DNA of 64,000 nt from Hyphomicrobium sp. Lineage in GTDB: Bacteria > Pseudomonadota > Alphaproteobacteria > Rhizobiales > Hyphomicrobiaceae. The translations under genes were made by a program, and so were the position numbers. The notes under the pieces were generated by a model. The model was not told the origin of the DNA, searched no databases, and saw only the letters and a program-made list of their open reading frames with translations. The DNA lies in NCBI GenBank assembly GCA_016793445.1, contig JAEUME010000006.1:1-64000 (forward strand). Direction: 5' to 3'. Each line of letters starts with the position of its first letter. Position 1 is the stretch's first letter. This document shows, one piece after another, positions 1 through 8,474 of the stretch.

Positions 1-264
1 ACGAGAAAGGATTAAACGCGACACCATCACTAAACGACGATTGCAGCATCAATCGAAAGCCGCTTAAACTCGAAACCTGATGAGCCAAAGCCTACGCTAG
101 TTCACGCCGCAAACTGTCTCAAAGCATTCGACGACGGACACCGAAGGGGCGGATGAGGGGCTAGCGCAATCAGCGCGGTATGCTGAAGTCCTCACCTGTC
201 GCTCTGCGACATCCTCCCCAGTGCCGGAGAGGAAAGGTGTCGCTCTGTATGATTGGAAGGCGCT
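1..264. other. non-coding left edge
   Basis: No reading frame with family resemblance was seen here. The stretch lies downstream of the acyl carrier protein gene that ends at 265. No convincing terminator was recognised. Confidence 0.4.
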
Positions 265-510
265 CTAGACGCCGTGACGCCGCAGCAGGGCTTCTATCGC
301 ACCCGCTGTCTCGAGTTCCATCATCTCGTCCATACTCAAGGTAATGTCGAACGTCTGTTCAATGGCCCGGACCAGCGCGATATGCTGGAGGGAGTCCCAA
401 CGATCTACATCGTCAGGAGATGTGTGTTGGACGATTGGCCCCTCGAACTCGAAGACATCCCTGAAAATTTCCACAAGCTCCGGCCTGACGGTCGTTTCAC
501 GCGCAAGCAT
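265..510 (-). CDS. acyl carrier protein of the FkbH operon
   Basis: This is an 81-residue carrier protein. The motif WDSLQHI contains the serine expected to receive the 4'-phosphopantetheine arm, followed by a typical helix. It is last in a three-gene minus-strand operon and overlaps the end of the FkbH gene by 14 bases. The ATG at 510 is preferred over an in-frame GTG at 519 because GGAG sits eight bases before it. FkbH-family enzymes load a glycerate-derived unit from 1,3-bisphosphoglycerate onto a stand-alone carrier protein of this sort, so this is its probable partner (inference). It is clearly different from the AcpXL protein encoded at 4.1 kb. Confidence 0.8.
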   Translation of the reverse strand: MLARETTVRPELVEIFRDVFEFEGPIVQHTSPDDVDRWDSLQHIALVRAIEQTFDITLSMDEMMELETAGAIEALLRRHGV

Positions 511-2692
511 GATTCCCACTCCATTGAACGTTGAGCGCCGCGATATGCGGCATGGGGACGAGACCCGCTATTTCCATTCGCGATGTATGGATGCCGTTCG
601 CGGCTCCCGTGCCGATAAATCCAAAATCTGCATAGAACTTCGAGGCGATGGCATTCTTCTCGGTTGGCTTGAACAAGCCATTGACCACACGAACACCTCT
701 GGTCTGCAAGGCTCCCAGCACCGCCGCGAGAAACGCATGCTCGACTCTGCGGCCAATGACCCGGCAGCTCATGACGAAGCTGAGAATCGTAGCTTCGTCA
801 CCCTCGACTTCTGCTGTCGCCGCCACCACCAGACCGTGGTCGCCAAAGCGATCCTTCACATTCCCTGCGTAAGCAAGCCGGAAGGGATCCTGTCCGCAGA
901 ACTGCCCAAGCTCTGCTTCACTGAAGCGCTGGTTGGTCAAATTGAACTGATTGGTGCGCTGATGGAGTTGTGCGACGCGCGGCAGGATGGCTGCGGTCAA
1001 CGGTTGAAGGGAGAGCCGTTGATCTAGGCTCGCCAGATACTGCTCGTAGTCGACGGAGGAGGCGCGCAGTTCGCGCATTTTTACCTCTGCGGCGTAAAAA
1101 CTCGACCGCTTCGCGTCCTCGCTGGTGATCCGGACCGGCCACGTACAGGACAGAGCACGAAGCCACTGCGGGCGTGCCGCAGGATCGGCAGGGACTTCAG
1201 GGACCAGGACGTCCGGGCACATGCGGCGCATCGCAGCGCGTTCATGCGGGCTATCATCAAGAAAAACGAAGGCGTCGAGCCCCAACCTCAGATCAGCGGC
1301 AAGCTTTCGTATGTTGTCCGGCTTGGGCTCCCAGTTCACCGATGTGGCTACGAAATCGCTGCTCTTGAGCAGAACACCGGGGTGTTTATCAAAAACACTC
1401 AGCGCGTCCTCGTTGTTCTTGCTCAGGCCAACCAGGATCATTCCCTGCGACTTGAGACGCAGACATTCCTGCTGAAACGCCTTGTACGCAGACCCCGGGA
1501 AATCGTCGCCGCATTGCAGCTTTGCAAGCCCGTCGTCGCCGTAGACGCCCCCCCACAGTGTGTTGTCGAAGTCCAAGGCGAGGACTTTCGCCGTTCCTTT
1601 TGACCGGGCACGCCAAAGCCGTCCGATGGATGTAGCGAGATAGCGCACTGCCGGTTCCGAATACGCAAACCGACCGTAAAACCAGAGCTTCTGATCTGCG
1701 CGCGCGCGCGCCGACAACGCAGCGAGCGCCTGATCAGCATCCAGGAGGCCGACGAGCGGTATCTCCTGCGCAACCTCGCCGAGCGCGAGATTGACACGAG
1801 CACAAATGCGGGCCGAACCTGTGGGAAAAGTCCTGTCCATGTAGCCCGCGGATGGGCTCGCCACGGCCGGTAGCGTTGTAACAATGATCGGTGAATTGGT
1901 GCGTGCGCAGTAGGACCGCAGGGCATCCGTCAGCGCAGCAAGGCGTTCTTCGAGGTCACTGAAGAATTGCTCGGGCTCCCGGCGCCAATCTTGCAGCATG
2001 AAATAATGCTGATCCAGAAGGATCACGAGAAGATCCGCCGGCTCCCTGGGATCCATGAGCTCGGTCATCAAGGTCCCGTAATCCGACTCGCTGATCGCGG
2101 CGTGAAAGCCGCTTGCGCCAAACGCGTAACGCAGGGCGCCAGCAAGAGTTTGCGTGCTCGAGGTACCGCAGACCCGAACGCGCACATCAGGAAGTGAAGC
2201 CAAGTAAGGATCGAGATGAGCCTTGACCGGGCGAAGCACCTCAGGTGCTGCGGCCTGCGCCTGTAACGCCAGCTTCACAGCGGCCGTTGTCTGCCCCAGG
2301 GCGAGCAACCGCCCGGTCAGCTGTTGTACGACTTTGGCGGAAACCTGTTCGATAGAACCTATGCTCTCCGTCTCACGCGCGAGCGAGGCCTCCGCATCGG
2401 AAGTCGATGAGAGATTATTAAGTGCCCATAAAAGCCTCAGCTCCGGAGCATCGATTGGAAGGGAGTCTTCGGGAAGCGTATGTCCTGCGGCCAAGAGATC
2501 CTGCGCCAGCCATTGTGGGATTTTCATCCCCGCAGCGGCAAGACGCGAGATCAACTCGCCGACCTGATCGGGACGGGCCTGGCGCCAGTCGAGGGCGGGC
2601 AGGAGCTGCCTCGTCCGCACCAGCACGGGGGCCTCGGCGAGAAGCGCATCCAGCAAGGACGTCGTAACGTTGGTCGCGGCCGTGTTGTGCAT
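497..2692 (-). CDS. FkbH-like HAD-superfamily (subfamily IIIC) protein
   Basis: The 731-residue protein has a long N-terminal region of about 190 residues without a recognised fold, then an SGNH-like segment. A HAD domain with the nucleophile motif DFDNTLWGG follows near residue 375, with the downstream motifs GLSKNN and FLDDSPHE. A GNAT-like C-terminal part (CRVIGRRVEHAFL) completes it. FkbH relatives remove phosphate from 1,3-bisphosphoglycerate and leave a glyceryl group on a carrier protein, as in methoxymalonyl-ACP synthesis. The following ACP gene fits this. No methoxymalonyl or polyketide genes are nearby, so the product is unknown. The N-terminal extension makes it longer than a minimal FkbH. 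Confidence 0.8.
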   Translation of the reverse strand: MHNTAATNVTTSLLDALLAEAPVLVRTRQLLPALDWRQARPDQVGELISRLAAAGMKIPQWLAQDLLAAGHTLPEDSLPIDAPELRLLWALNNLSSTSDAEASLARETESIGSIEQVSAKVVQQLTGRLLALGQTTAAVKLALQAQAAAPEVLRPVKAHLDPYLASLPDVRVRVCGTSSTQTLAGALRYAFGASGFHAAISESDYGTLMTELMDPREPADLLVILLDQHYFMLQDWRREPEQFFSDLEERLAALTDALRSYCARTNSPIIVTTLPAVASPSAGYMDRTFPTGSARICARVNLALGEVAQEIPLVGLLDADQALAALSARARADQKLWFYGRFAYSEPAVRYLATSIGRLWRARSKGTAKVLALDFDNTLWGGVYGDDGLAKLQCGDDFPGSAYKAFQQECLRLKSQGMILVGLSKNNEDALSVFDKHPGVLLKSSDFVATSVNWEPKPDNIRKLAADLRLGLDAFVFLDDSPHERAAMRRMCPDVLVPEVPADPAARPQWLRALSCTWPVRITSEDAKRSSFYAAEVKMRELRASSVDYEQYLASLDQRLSLQPLTAAILPRVAQLHQRTNQFNLTNQRFSEAELGQFCGQDPFRLAYAGNVKDRFGDHGLVVAATAEVEGDEATILSFVMSCRVIGRRVEHAFLAAVLGALQTRGVRVVNGLFKPTEKNAIASKFYADFGFIGTGAANGIHTSRMEIAGLVPMPHIAALNVQWSGNHACA

Positions 2693-2700
2693 GAAATAAC

Positions 2701-3927
2701 CTAGATCATGATCTCGCCGCCGGTGACGAGAAGATTTTCCCCGGTGATAAAATTGGCGTAGGGCGAAGCAAGCAGCAAAATTGCTCCAGCCACATCCTCA
2801 ACTGTCGCAAGCCGCCGCAGCGGTGTTCGCCCGATGAACGCCTGGAGCACGCGATCGGGTGTTTCAGACACCAGATCGGTCGGGACAAGTGAAGGCGAAA
2901 TCGTATTCACGGTGATCCCTGACGGGCCGAGTTCCTGCGCCAAATTCTTGCTCATAGCATGCAAAGCCGCCTTTGCCGCCACGTAGGGCATCCAGTGATA
3001 CGCCGTGCGACCGAGAGCCGCCGTCGACAGGACGTTAATGATGCGCCCCTGCCGGCTCTTGAGATGCGGCAGCGCCGCCTGTGTAACGTGGAACGCGCTG
3101 CCCGCAATGGCGCTATAGGCCTCGGCCATCTGGTCCCACTCCAGACGCGCAAACGGAGCCGAATCGATTTTGGGCCCGGCATTATTGACGAGGATATCGA
3201 GGCCTTCGGCGCCGGCTGCAGCCTCCACGAGATCTTTTGCCCCCCATGGCGTCATGACATCGGCTTTCACGGTGATGCACCGGCCGCCCTGCGATATTAT
3301 CTCCTCCCGCAACGAGGCTGCAGCCGATGCACTATTGCGGTAGTTGACGCAAACATGAGCCCCGCTGACTGCGAGGAGACGAGCCGTAGCCCGGCCGATG
3401 CCACGCGACGCCCCGGTCACCAGTGCGCGCTTGCCCGCAAGCAGGCCCGTCAATGGGGGCGGCGGCGTTTTCCCCGATTCGGCCGATGGTTCGCGGGCCA
3501 GCCGCAGCACTTTGGCGCGCGCCCGCCCGCGCAGAACGGTTTGACCGTTTTGGTTGACGATCTGCGTTGCGAGATCGACGATTCGCGTATCCGTGTCGAT
3601 CTTCTCAATTATCGCTGTTGCTTCAAGAGCGTCGCCGACAAAGACGGGCGCGCTGAATTCGATTGTCTGGGAGAGATAAAGCGCCCCTTGCCCGGGAATC
3701 TTCATCCCGATGAGAGTGGATAGCAGGCTCGCGTGCAGAAAGCCGTGCGCGACGGGCTGCGCGAATTCCGTCCGTGCTGCGAATTCGCGATCCAGATGCA
3801 GAGCGTTGTAATCGCCGGAAAGTTGCGCAAAAGCCGCAACATCTTCCGATGTCACGGTGCGACATACTGTTGCCCGTTGACCGACTTGAAGCTGAGTCAG
3901 CCGATCGATTGAGGAGCTGGAATCCAT
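2701..3927 (-). CDS. fused MaoC-like dehydratase / SDR 3-oxoacyl reductase
   Basis: The 408-residue protein joins two activities. Residues 1 to about 135 are a MaoC hotdog domain with the hydratase signature (SGDYNALHLD, then AHGFLHASL). A Pro-rich linker follows, then a short-chain dehydrogenase with the cofactor motif GASRGIGRA, NNAG and the catalytic YVAAK. Such fusions reduce 3-oxoacyl thioesters and dehydrate or hydrate the product. The start at 3927 follows AGG; an in-frame ATG ten codons upstream is possible. It leads the operon with FkbH (gap 8 bases) and the ACP, and diverges from acpXL. The substrate is probably a thioester on the small ACP at 265-510 (inference). Confidence 0.85.
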   Translation of the reverse strand: MDSSSSIDRLTQLQVGQRATVCRTVTSEDVAAFAQLSGDYNALHLDREFAARTEFAQPVAHGFLHASLLSTLIGMKIPGQGALYLSQTIEFSAPVFVGDALEATAIIEKIDTDTRIVDLATQIVNQNGQTVLRGRARAKVLRLAREPSAESGKTPPPPLTGLLAGKRALVTGASRGIGRATARLLAVSGAHVCVNYRNSASAAASLREEIISQGGRCITVKADVMTPWGAKDLVEAAAGAEGLDILVNNAGPKIDSAPFARLEWDQMAEAYSAIAGSAFHVTQAALPHLKSRQGRIINVLSTAALGRTAYHWMPYVAAKAALHAMSKNLAQELGPSGITVNTISPSLVPTDLVSETPDRVLQAFIGRTPLRRLATVEDVAGAILLLASPYANFITGENLLVTGGEIMI

Positions 3928-4098
3928 TAGCCTGCGAGCCGTCCGGCGCCCACTCAAGGCGCTGTTTACTGATGCCGTTGATTAACTGGATCGGGCGGTT
4001 TGTCATTTGACTTCCGTCAAGAGAGCGAAGCACTACCGCTGATATGCGATCAACCATGCCCACAGGTATCTCGAAACATCGGATGAGGGAGGCGCAGC
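3928..4098. promoter_or_regulatory. divergent promoter region between FkbH operon and acpXL cluster
   Basis: This 171-base gap separates two divergent operons and must carry both sets of start signals. A GGGAGG ribosome site stands before acpXL. I could not pick out confident -35/-10 boxes. Confidence 0.5.
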
Positions 4099-4383
4099 AT
4101 GCAAGACACCTTTAATACAGTCGCGGAAATCATCTCGTCGACCGGTGACGTGCCAGTCGATGACATCAAGCCGGAGAGCCATGTGATGAAGGATCTCGGC
4201 GTCGATAGCCTGGCGTTTCTGGATATCGCCTTTGAGATCGATCAGAAGTTCAATATCAAGTTGCCGATCGATGACTGGATGCAAACGGTCAACGACGGCA
4301 AGGCGAAATCCGAAGAATTCTTCCTTGTTGGCAATCTATGCAGGAACATTGATCAGCTCGTAGCGCACGCAGCGGTCGCCTAA
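4099..4383 (+). CDS. acpXL: AcpXL, acyl carrier protein for very-long-chain fatty acids
   Basis: The 94-residue carrier protein has the phosphopantetheine site DLGVDSLAFLDI. Its C-terminal part (LPIDDWMQ, EEFFLVGNLC) is long and characteristic of rhizobial AcpXL, which is larger than housekeeping AcpP. AcpXL carries the growing 27-hydroxyoctacosanoic-type chain that is transferred to lipid A. Gene order downstream (fabZ, two fabF, zinc ADH) is that of the rhizobial VLCFA cluster. The ribosome site GGGAGG is well spaced. Assignment rests on recognition of the family and on synteny. Confidence 0.93.
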   Translation: MQDTFNTVAEIISSTGDVPVDDIKPESHVMKDLGVDSLAFLDIAFEIDQKFNIKLPIDDWMQTVNDGKAKSEEFFLVGNLCRNIDQLVAHAAVA

Positions 4384-4396
4384 GGGCAGATTTCTC

Positions 4397-4870
4397 ATGC
4401 GTTTGGAATACTTTCAGATGCTCGATCGCGTTGATGCGATAGATTTCGAGCACAAGCAGATTCGGGCCGTATCAACCGTTCCGGAAGCAAGTACGGTTTT
4501 TGAGGGGCATTTTCCTGGCCATCCGATCATGCCGGGGGTGTTGCTTCTGGAAACGATGGCACAGGCATCGGGCTATCTTCTGCTTGCGATGGACGACTTT
4601 TCGCGGATGCCATACTTTGCCGGCTGCAAGCAGGCGAACTTTCGGTCGTTTGTCGAGCCCAACGACACAATGCAGATCGAAGCCAGCTGCATCCATCTGG
4701 GATCGGGCTATGGCGTCATAAAGGCGGCTATTCGCAAAGACGGCAACATCGTTTGTGATGCGGAACTGAAGTTTCGACAGCTCCCATTCGCCACGCCTGC
4801 GCTCAAGGATTATGTAACGTCCCAAGGGCTGCGGCTGGGCCTCATCAAAAGCACGATTGCCGGCGCATGA
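4397..4870 (+). CDS. fabZXL: 3-hydroxyacyl-ACP dehydratase of the VLCFA cluster (FabZ type)
   Basis: The 157-residue hotdog protein carries the FabZ signature GHFPGHPIMPGVLLLETMAQ with the active-site His, and the Glu of ETMAQ. It should dehydrate 3-hydroxyacyl-AcpXL intermediates in each elongation round in the cytoplasm. It sits 13 bases after acpXL and overlaps the next ketosynthase-like gene by four bases, which implies co-translation. A housekeeping fabZ would normally sit beside lpxD and lpxA; this one is dedicated by context. Confidence 0.9.
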   Translation: MRLEYFQMLDRVDAIDFEHKQIRAVSTVPEASTVFEGHFPGHPIMPGVLLLETMAQASGYLLLAMDDFSRMPYFAGCKQANFRSFVEPNDTMQIEASCIHLGSGYGVIKAAIRKDGNIVCDAELKFRQLPFATPALKDYVTSQGLRLGLIKSTIAGA

Positions 4871-6066
4871 AGAACAGCCGCGAGGTCTGGATTACCGGTA
4901 TCGGCATTCTGAGTTGCGCCGGGGAAGGCATTGTGGCCCACGCCCCAAGCAATCAAAAGAACTTCACCCAGACCGATACTACAAGGTTTTCTCCCTACTG
5001 CGTTCACCCGCTTTGCACGGTCGACTTCGCCAAGCAGATCGTCAAAACGTCCGAGCAAAAGCAGATGGGACTGTGGCAGCGGACCGGCGTGTACGCAGCC
5101 GGTCTAGCACTGGCCGACGCTGGCTTGACCGATCAGCCCGCACTTCTTGAGCGCACCAATCTTGTGGTCGCTGCGGGGAATGGCGAACGCGATTGCAGCT
5201 TTGATTCAAAAGTACTCGGTGCCGGCACATGTGGCGCCGCCGCGCCCGCACAATTGAATGAAGCTTTGCTCACCGGCCTGCGGCCAACGCTTTATCTCGG
5301 TGAACTCTCGAATCTGCTGGCTGGAAACATTTCCATCGTCCATCACGCGACCGGGTCTTCGAGGACTTTCAAGGGCGAGGAGATCTCTGGCGTCTCAGCC
5401 ATCGAGAACGCGCACAGGCGGATCTCGTCGGGGCAAAGTGACCTCTTTCTCGTCGGAGGTGCGTTGAACGCGGAACGCGAGGATCTTCTGCTCGGCTACG
5501 AACTTGGACGGACGCTCTGGGCGCACCCCTACAAGTCCGTATGGTCACGCAAGGCCGACGGCGGCGGGTTCATTCCGGGAAGCGTCGGCGCGTTCCTCGT
5601 ACTCGAAGCACGCGAGCACGCACAAGCACGCGGCCGCAAGCCTTATGCACGTGTGTGCGATGTGGCCACCGATCGTTGCCGAAGGCAGCCTGGCGAAGCC
5701 ACCCGCACACTTCAAAACCTGTTCGATAAGTTGGGTGTGCCGGAGGGTGCGCTCGCGGTCATGAGCGGAGCAAGCGGCGCCGAGCCTGCCACATCGGAGG
5801 AACTGGAGTTTCTGCAGGGCCTGGAAGACCGGAACTACCGGGTCGCCATTCGCGCGCATGGCGCGTGGCTCGGACATTCTGTCGAAGCGCACTTCCCCGC
5901 AGGCGTTTGCCTCGCGGCCCTGGCGCTGGCGAGCGGGCAATTCTTCGAGCCTTCCGATGAGAAATCGGTTGAGGCGCCGTTCGAGGCCGGAGAGGTCCCG
6001 CACGTTCTGGTAACCGGCGTTGGCCATTGGCGGGGCGAGGGGCTGGCTCTTCTCGCGCGCGTCTAA
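4867..6066 (+). CDS. fabF2XL: ketosynthase-like protein without active-site Cys (FabF2XL-like, copy 1)
   Basis: The 399-residue protein has the thiolase-fold ketosynthase outline: N-terminal WITGIGILS, central GNISIVHHATGSSRTF, FLVGGALN, and a C-terminal VTGVGHWRGEG. The segment that aligns with the TACASG nucleophile of the partner reads HHATGSSRTF and has no Cys. By analogy with chain-length factors of type II polyketide synthases it may pair with the true ketosynthase encoded next and not condense by itself (inference). In rhizobial clusters this position is called fabF2XL. A close paralogue lies at 8475-9677. Confidence 0.82.
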   Translation: MKNSREVWITGIGILSCAGEGIVAHAPSNQKNFTQTDTTRFSPYCVHPLCTVDFAKQIVKTSEQKQMGLWQRTGVYAAGLALADAGLTDQPALLERTNLVVAAGNGERDCSFDSKVLGAGTCGAAAPAQLNEALLTGLRPTLYLGELSNLLAGNISIVHHATGSSRTFKGEEISGVSAIENAHRRISSGQSDLFLVGGALNAEREDLLLGYELGRTLWAHPYKSVWSRKADGGGFIPGSVGAFLVLEAREHAQARGRKPYARVCDVATDRCRRQPGEATRTLQNLFDKLGVPEGALAVMSGASGAEPATSEELEFLQGLEDRNYRVAIRAHGAWLGHSVEAHFPAGVCLAALALASGQFFEPSDEKSVEAPFEAGEVPHVLVTGVGHWRGEGLALLARV

Positions 6067-6081
6067 AGGAAGGAGCGCCCG

Positions 6082-7371
6082 ATGGCCTCGCAGTACCTTG
6101 ACAGAAAGTCCCGTCCGTTGGTCGCGGTAACGGGCATGGGCGTCGTTACGTCTCTCGGCCGGGGCAAGGAGGAGAACTGGCTTGGGCTTGCGAGCGGATC
6201 TTCGGGTATCCGTCCGATCACGCGCTTTCCGACCGATGGCTTCAAGACCACCATCGCCGGAACGATTGAGACACCCGAAACCCAACCGTATTCGGCCTAC
6301 GAGCTAGCTTCCGAGATTGCCGAGGATGCGATCACGGAAGCGCTTCAGCAGGCGCGCCTGGAAATCGGCCGGCCGTTCGCGGGGCCGCTGTACATCGCGA
6401 CGCCGCCATCGGAGTTCGAGTGGCCGCTGTTGTCGGACCTGTACCGGCACGGCTCATCAATCCAATCCGGTTCCGCCTATGAGCGCATGCTCGCCGCAGC
6501 GCGGACCGGACAATTCGAGGCGTACGCTCGACATCTGGAATTCGCAAGTATCGCCAGCCGATTGCAGGAGCGCTTCGCGACAATAGGCGAGCCCATATCG
6601 ATCTGCACCGCATGCGCTTCCGGAGCGACCGCGATCCAAATGGGCGTCGAAGCCATTCGTCGCGGCGAGACACAGATGGCCTTGTGCGCGGCCACCGACG
6701 CCACGGTACACCCGGAAGGACTGGTCCGCTTTTCTCTCCTCTCGGCGCTCTCCACCAAGAACGATCCGCCATCCAAGGCGTCCAAGCCGTTCTCGCGCAA
6801 TCGCGACGGCTTCGTCATCGCCGAAGGTGCCGGCGCACTCGTGCTGGAGTCGCTTGCCTCCGCGCAAGCGAGAGGAGCTCAGATCCTTGGTCTCGTAACG
6901 GGGTGCGGCGAGAAGGCCGACGATTATCACAGAACGCGCTCCAAACCGGACGGCACCGCGATCATCGGCGCCATTCGCGGCGCCATGGAGGATGCCGGGC
7001 TCGATACGGTCGATTATGTCAATGCCCACGGCACCAGCACGCCAGAGAATGACAAGATGGAGTATTTTTCGCTCCGCGCGGTCCTTGGCGAAAGCCTGGA
7101 GCGAACCCCGGTCAGCTCGAACAAATCTATGATCGGTCACACCCTCATCGCGGCCGGTGCGGTGGAGGCCGTCTTCTCGCTGCTTACGCTCGCAACCGGC
7201 GTGCTGCCGCCGACGATCAACTACGATGAGCCTGATCCGGAACTACCGCTCGATGTGGTTGCGCACAAGGCGCGGCCGGCCCGCGTCAACTCCATTCTCT
7301 CCAACTCGTTCGGCTTTGGCGGACAGAACGCCTGCCTTGTCTTTTCATCGCTGAAGGAGGCTATGTCATGA
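6082..7371 (+). CDS. fabF1XL: beta-ketoacyl-ACP synthase II (FabF1XL-like, copy 1)
   Basis: The 429-residue condensing enzyme has a complete Cys-His-His triad: TACASG, then NAHGTSTPEND, then SNKSMIGHT. It should extend acyl-AcpXL with malonyl units. AAGGAAGGAG precedes the ATG. It follows the Cys-less partner by 15 bases and overlaps the alcohol dehydrogenase gene by four bases. A second copy with the same triad lies at 9689-10975. Confidence 0.92.
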   Translation: MASQYLDRKSRPLVAVTGMGVVTSLGRGKEENWLGLASGSSGIRPITRFPTDGFKTTIAGTIETPETQPYSAYELASEIAEDAITEALQQARLEIGRPFAGPLYIATPPSEFEWPLLSDLYRHGSSIQSGSAYERMLAAARTGQFEAYARHLEFASIASRLQERFATIGEPISICTACASGATAIQMGVEAIRRGETQMALCAATDATVHPEGLVRFSLLSALSTKNDPPSKASKPFSRNRDGFVIAEGAGALVLESLASAQARGAQILGLVTGCGEKADDYHRTRSKPDGTAIIGAIRGAMEDAGLDTVDYVNAHGTSTPENDKMEYFSLRAVLGESLERTPVSSNKSMIGHTLIAAGAVEAVFSLLTLATGVLPPTINYDEPDPELPLDVVAHKARPARVNSILSNSFGFGGQNACLVFSSLKEAMS

Positions 7372-8459
7372 AGCCTGCACGACCTATTGCCAAGACCGCC
7401 AACGCAGATCCAGCCGCTCACACGGGCCCAATGATGCGCGCGGTCCATGTCACGAGCGAACGCGGTTTGGCTCTGGTTGAGGTTCCGCGTCCGCCGCCGC
7501 CCGCTGCAGATGAGGTTCAGGTCAGAATTGGCTGTGTCGCCCTCAATCACATCGATGTTTGGGGATGGCGCGGAATGGCTTTCGCAAACCGTCAGCTTCC
7601 CATCATCGCAGGCGCGGAGGCAGCCGGTACTGTCGTCAAGGCCGGGAGCGCGGTCTCGGGTCTCAGCGAGGGCGATGTTGTTGCAATGTATGGCGCGCAT
7701 ACGTGCGGACACTGCCGGGCTTGCCGCGAAGGGCGCGACAACTTCTGTGAAGTTCTCGCCGGGATGTACGGCTTCCACATCGACGGCTTCCTGCGTGAAT
7801 ACGCAAACGTGCCCGCACGGCTCGCCGTGAAAGCGCCGGCGGGCTTGACCCCGCTCGCCGCCGCGATGGCTCCGATCACGTTTGGCACCGTCGAGCACAT
7901 GCTGTTCGACAATGCCAAGCTTAAAGCCGGCGAAACCATCCTGGTGCATGCTGGCGGCAGCGGCATCGGCAGTGCTGCAATCCAGCTTGCGAAGGCTGCA
8001 GGTGCGGTCGTTATCGCCACGGTTGGGAGCGATGCGAAGATCGTCAAGGCCAAGGAGCTCGGCGCGGATCACGTTATCAACTACAGCTCAGAGCGCTTCG
8101 AAGGGCGCGTTCGAAAAATAACGCAACGCCGGGGTGTCGATGTCGTTTTCGAGCATGTGGGCCCCAAGACGTGGGCCGGAAGCCTGCTCTCCATGAGCCG
8201 CGGCGGGCGCCTCGTCACCTGCGGATCGACCACGGGCATCACGGCGGAAATTAATCTCAATCTTCTCTATCAGCAGCAATTGAAGCTACTGGGCAGCTTT
8301 GGCTGCACCAGGAAGAACATGTCCGATGCGATGACAAAGATCGCCGATGGAGCAGCACACCCCGTCATCGACACGCGTATCAGCCTCGATCACCTCGATG
8401 AGGGGCTGCGCCGTCTCGAAAGCAGGGACGTGTTCGGGAAAATCATCGTCGAGCTTTAG
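7368..8459 (+). CDS. adh2XL: zinc-containing alcohol dehydrogenase/quinone-reductase-like protein of the VLCFA cluster
   Basis: The 363-residue medium-chain dehydrogenase has a structural zinc loop (CGHCRACREGRDNFC) near residues 125-140 and a nucleotide-binding GGSGIGSAAIQLAK motif. This gene type occupies the same place in rhizobial acpXL clusters (adh2XL), where it probably serves as the enoyl or keto reduction step of VLCFA synthesis; its exact reaction is not settled. A second in-frame ATG about 21 codons in (MMRAVHV) may be the true start, because the family similarity begins there. Confidence 0.85.
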   Translation: MKPARPIAKTANADPAAHTGPMMRAVHVTSERGLALVEVPRPPPPAADEVQVRIGCVALNHIDVWGWRGMAFANRQLPIIAGAEAAGTVVKAGSAVSGLSEGDVVAMYGAHTCGHCRACREGRDNFCEVLAGMYGFHIDGFLREYANVPARLAVKAPAGLTPLAAAMAPITFGTVEHMLFDNAKLKAGETILVHAGGSGIGSAAIQLAKAAGAVVIATVGSDAKIVKAKELGADHVINYSSERFEGRVRKITQRRGVDVVFEHVGPKTWAGSLLSMSRGGRLVTCGSTTGITAEINLNLLYQQQLKLLGSFGCTRKNMSDAMTKIADGAAHPVIDTRISLDHLDEGLRRLESRDVFGKIIVEL

Positions 8460-8474
8460 TGGAGTTGCAGCAAA

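Noticed and set aside
344..1027. 227-residue plus-strand frame at the left edge
   Set aside because: It is antisense to the FkbH and ACP genes, which carry clear motifs.
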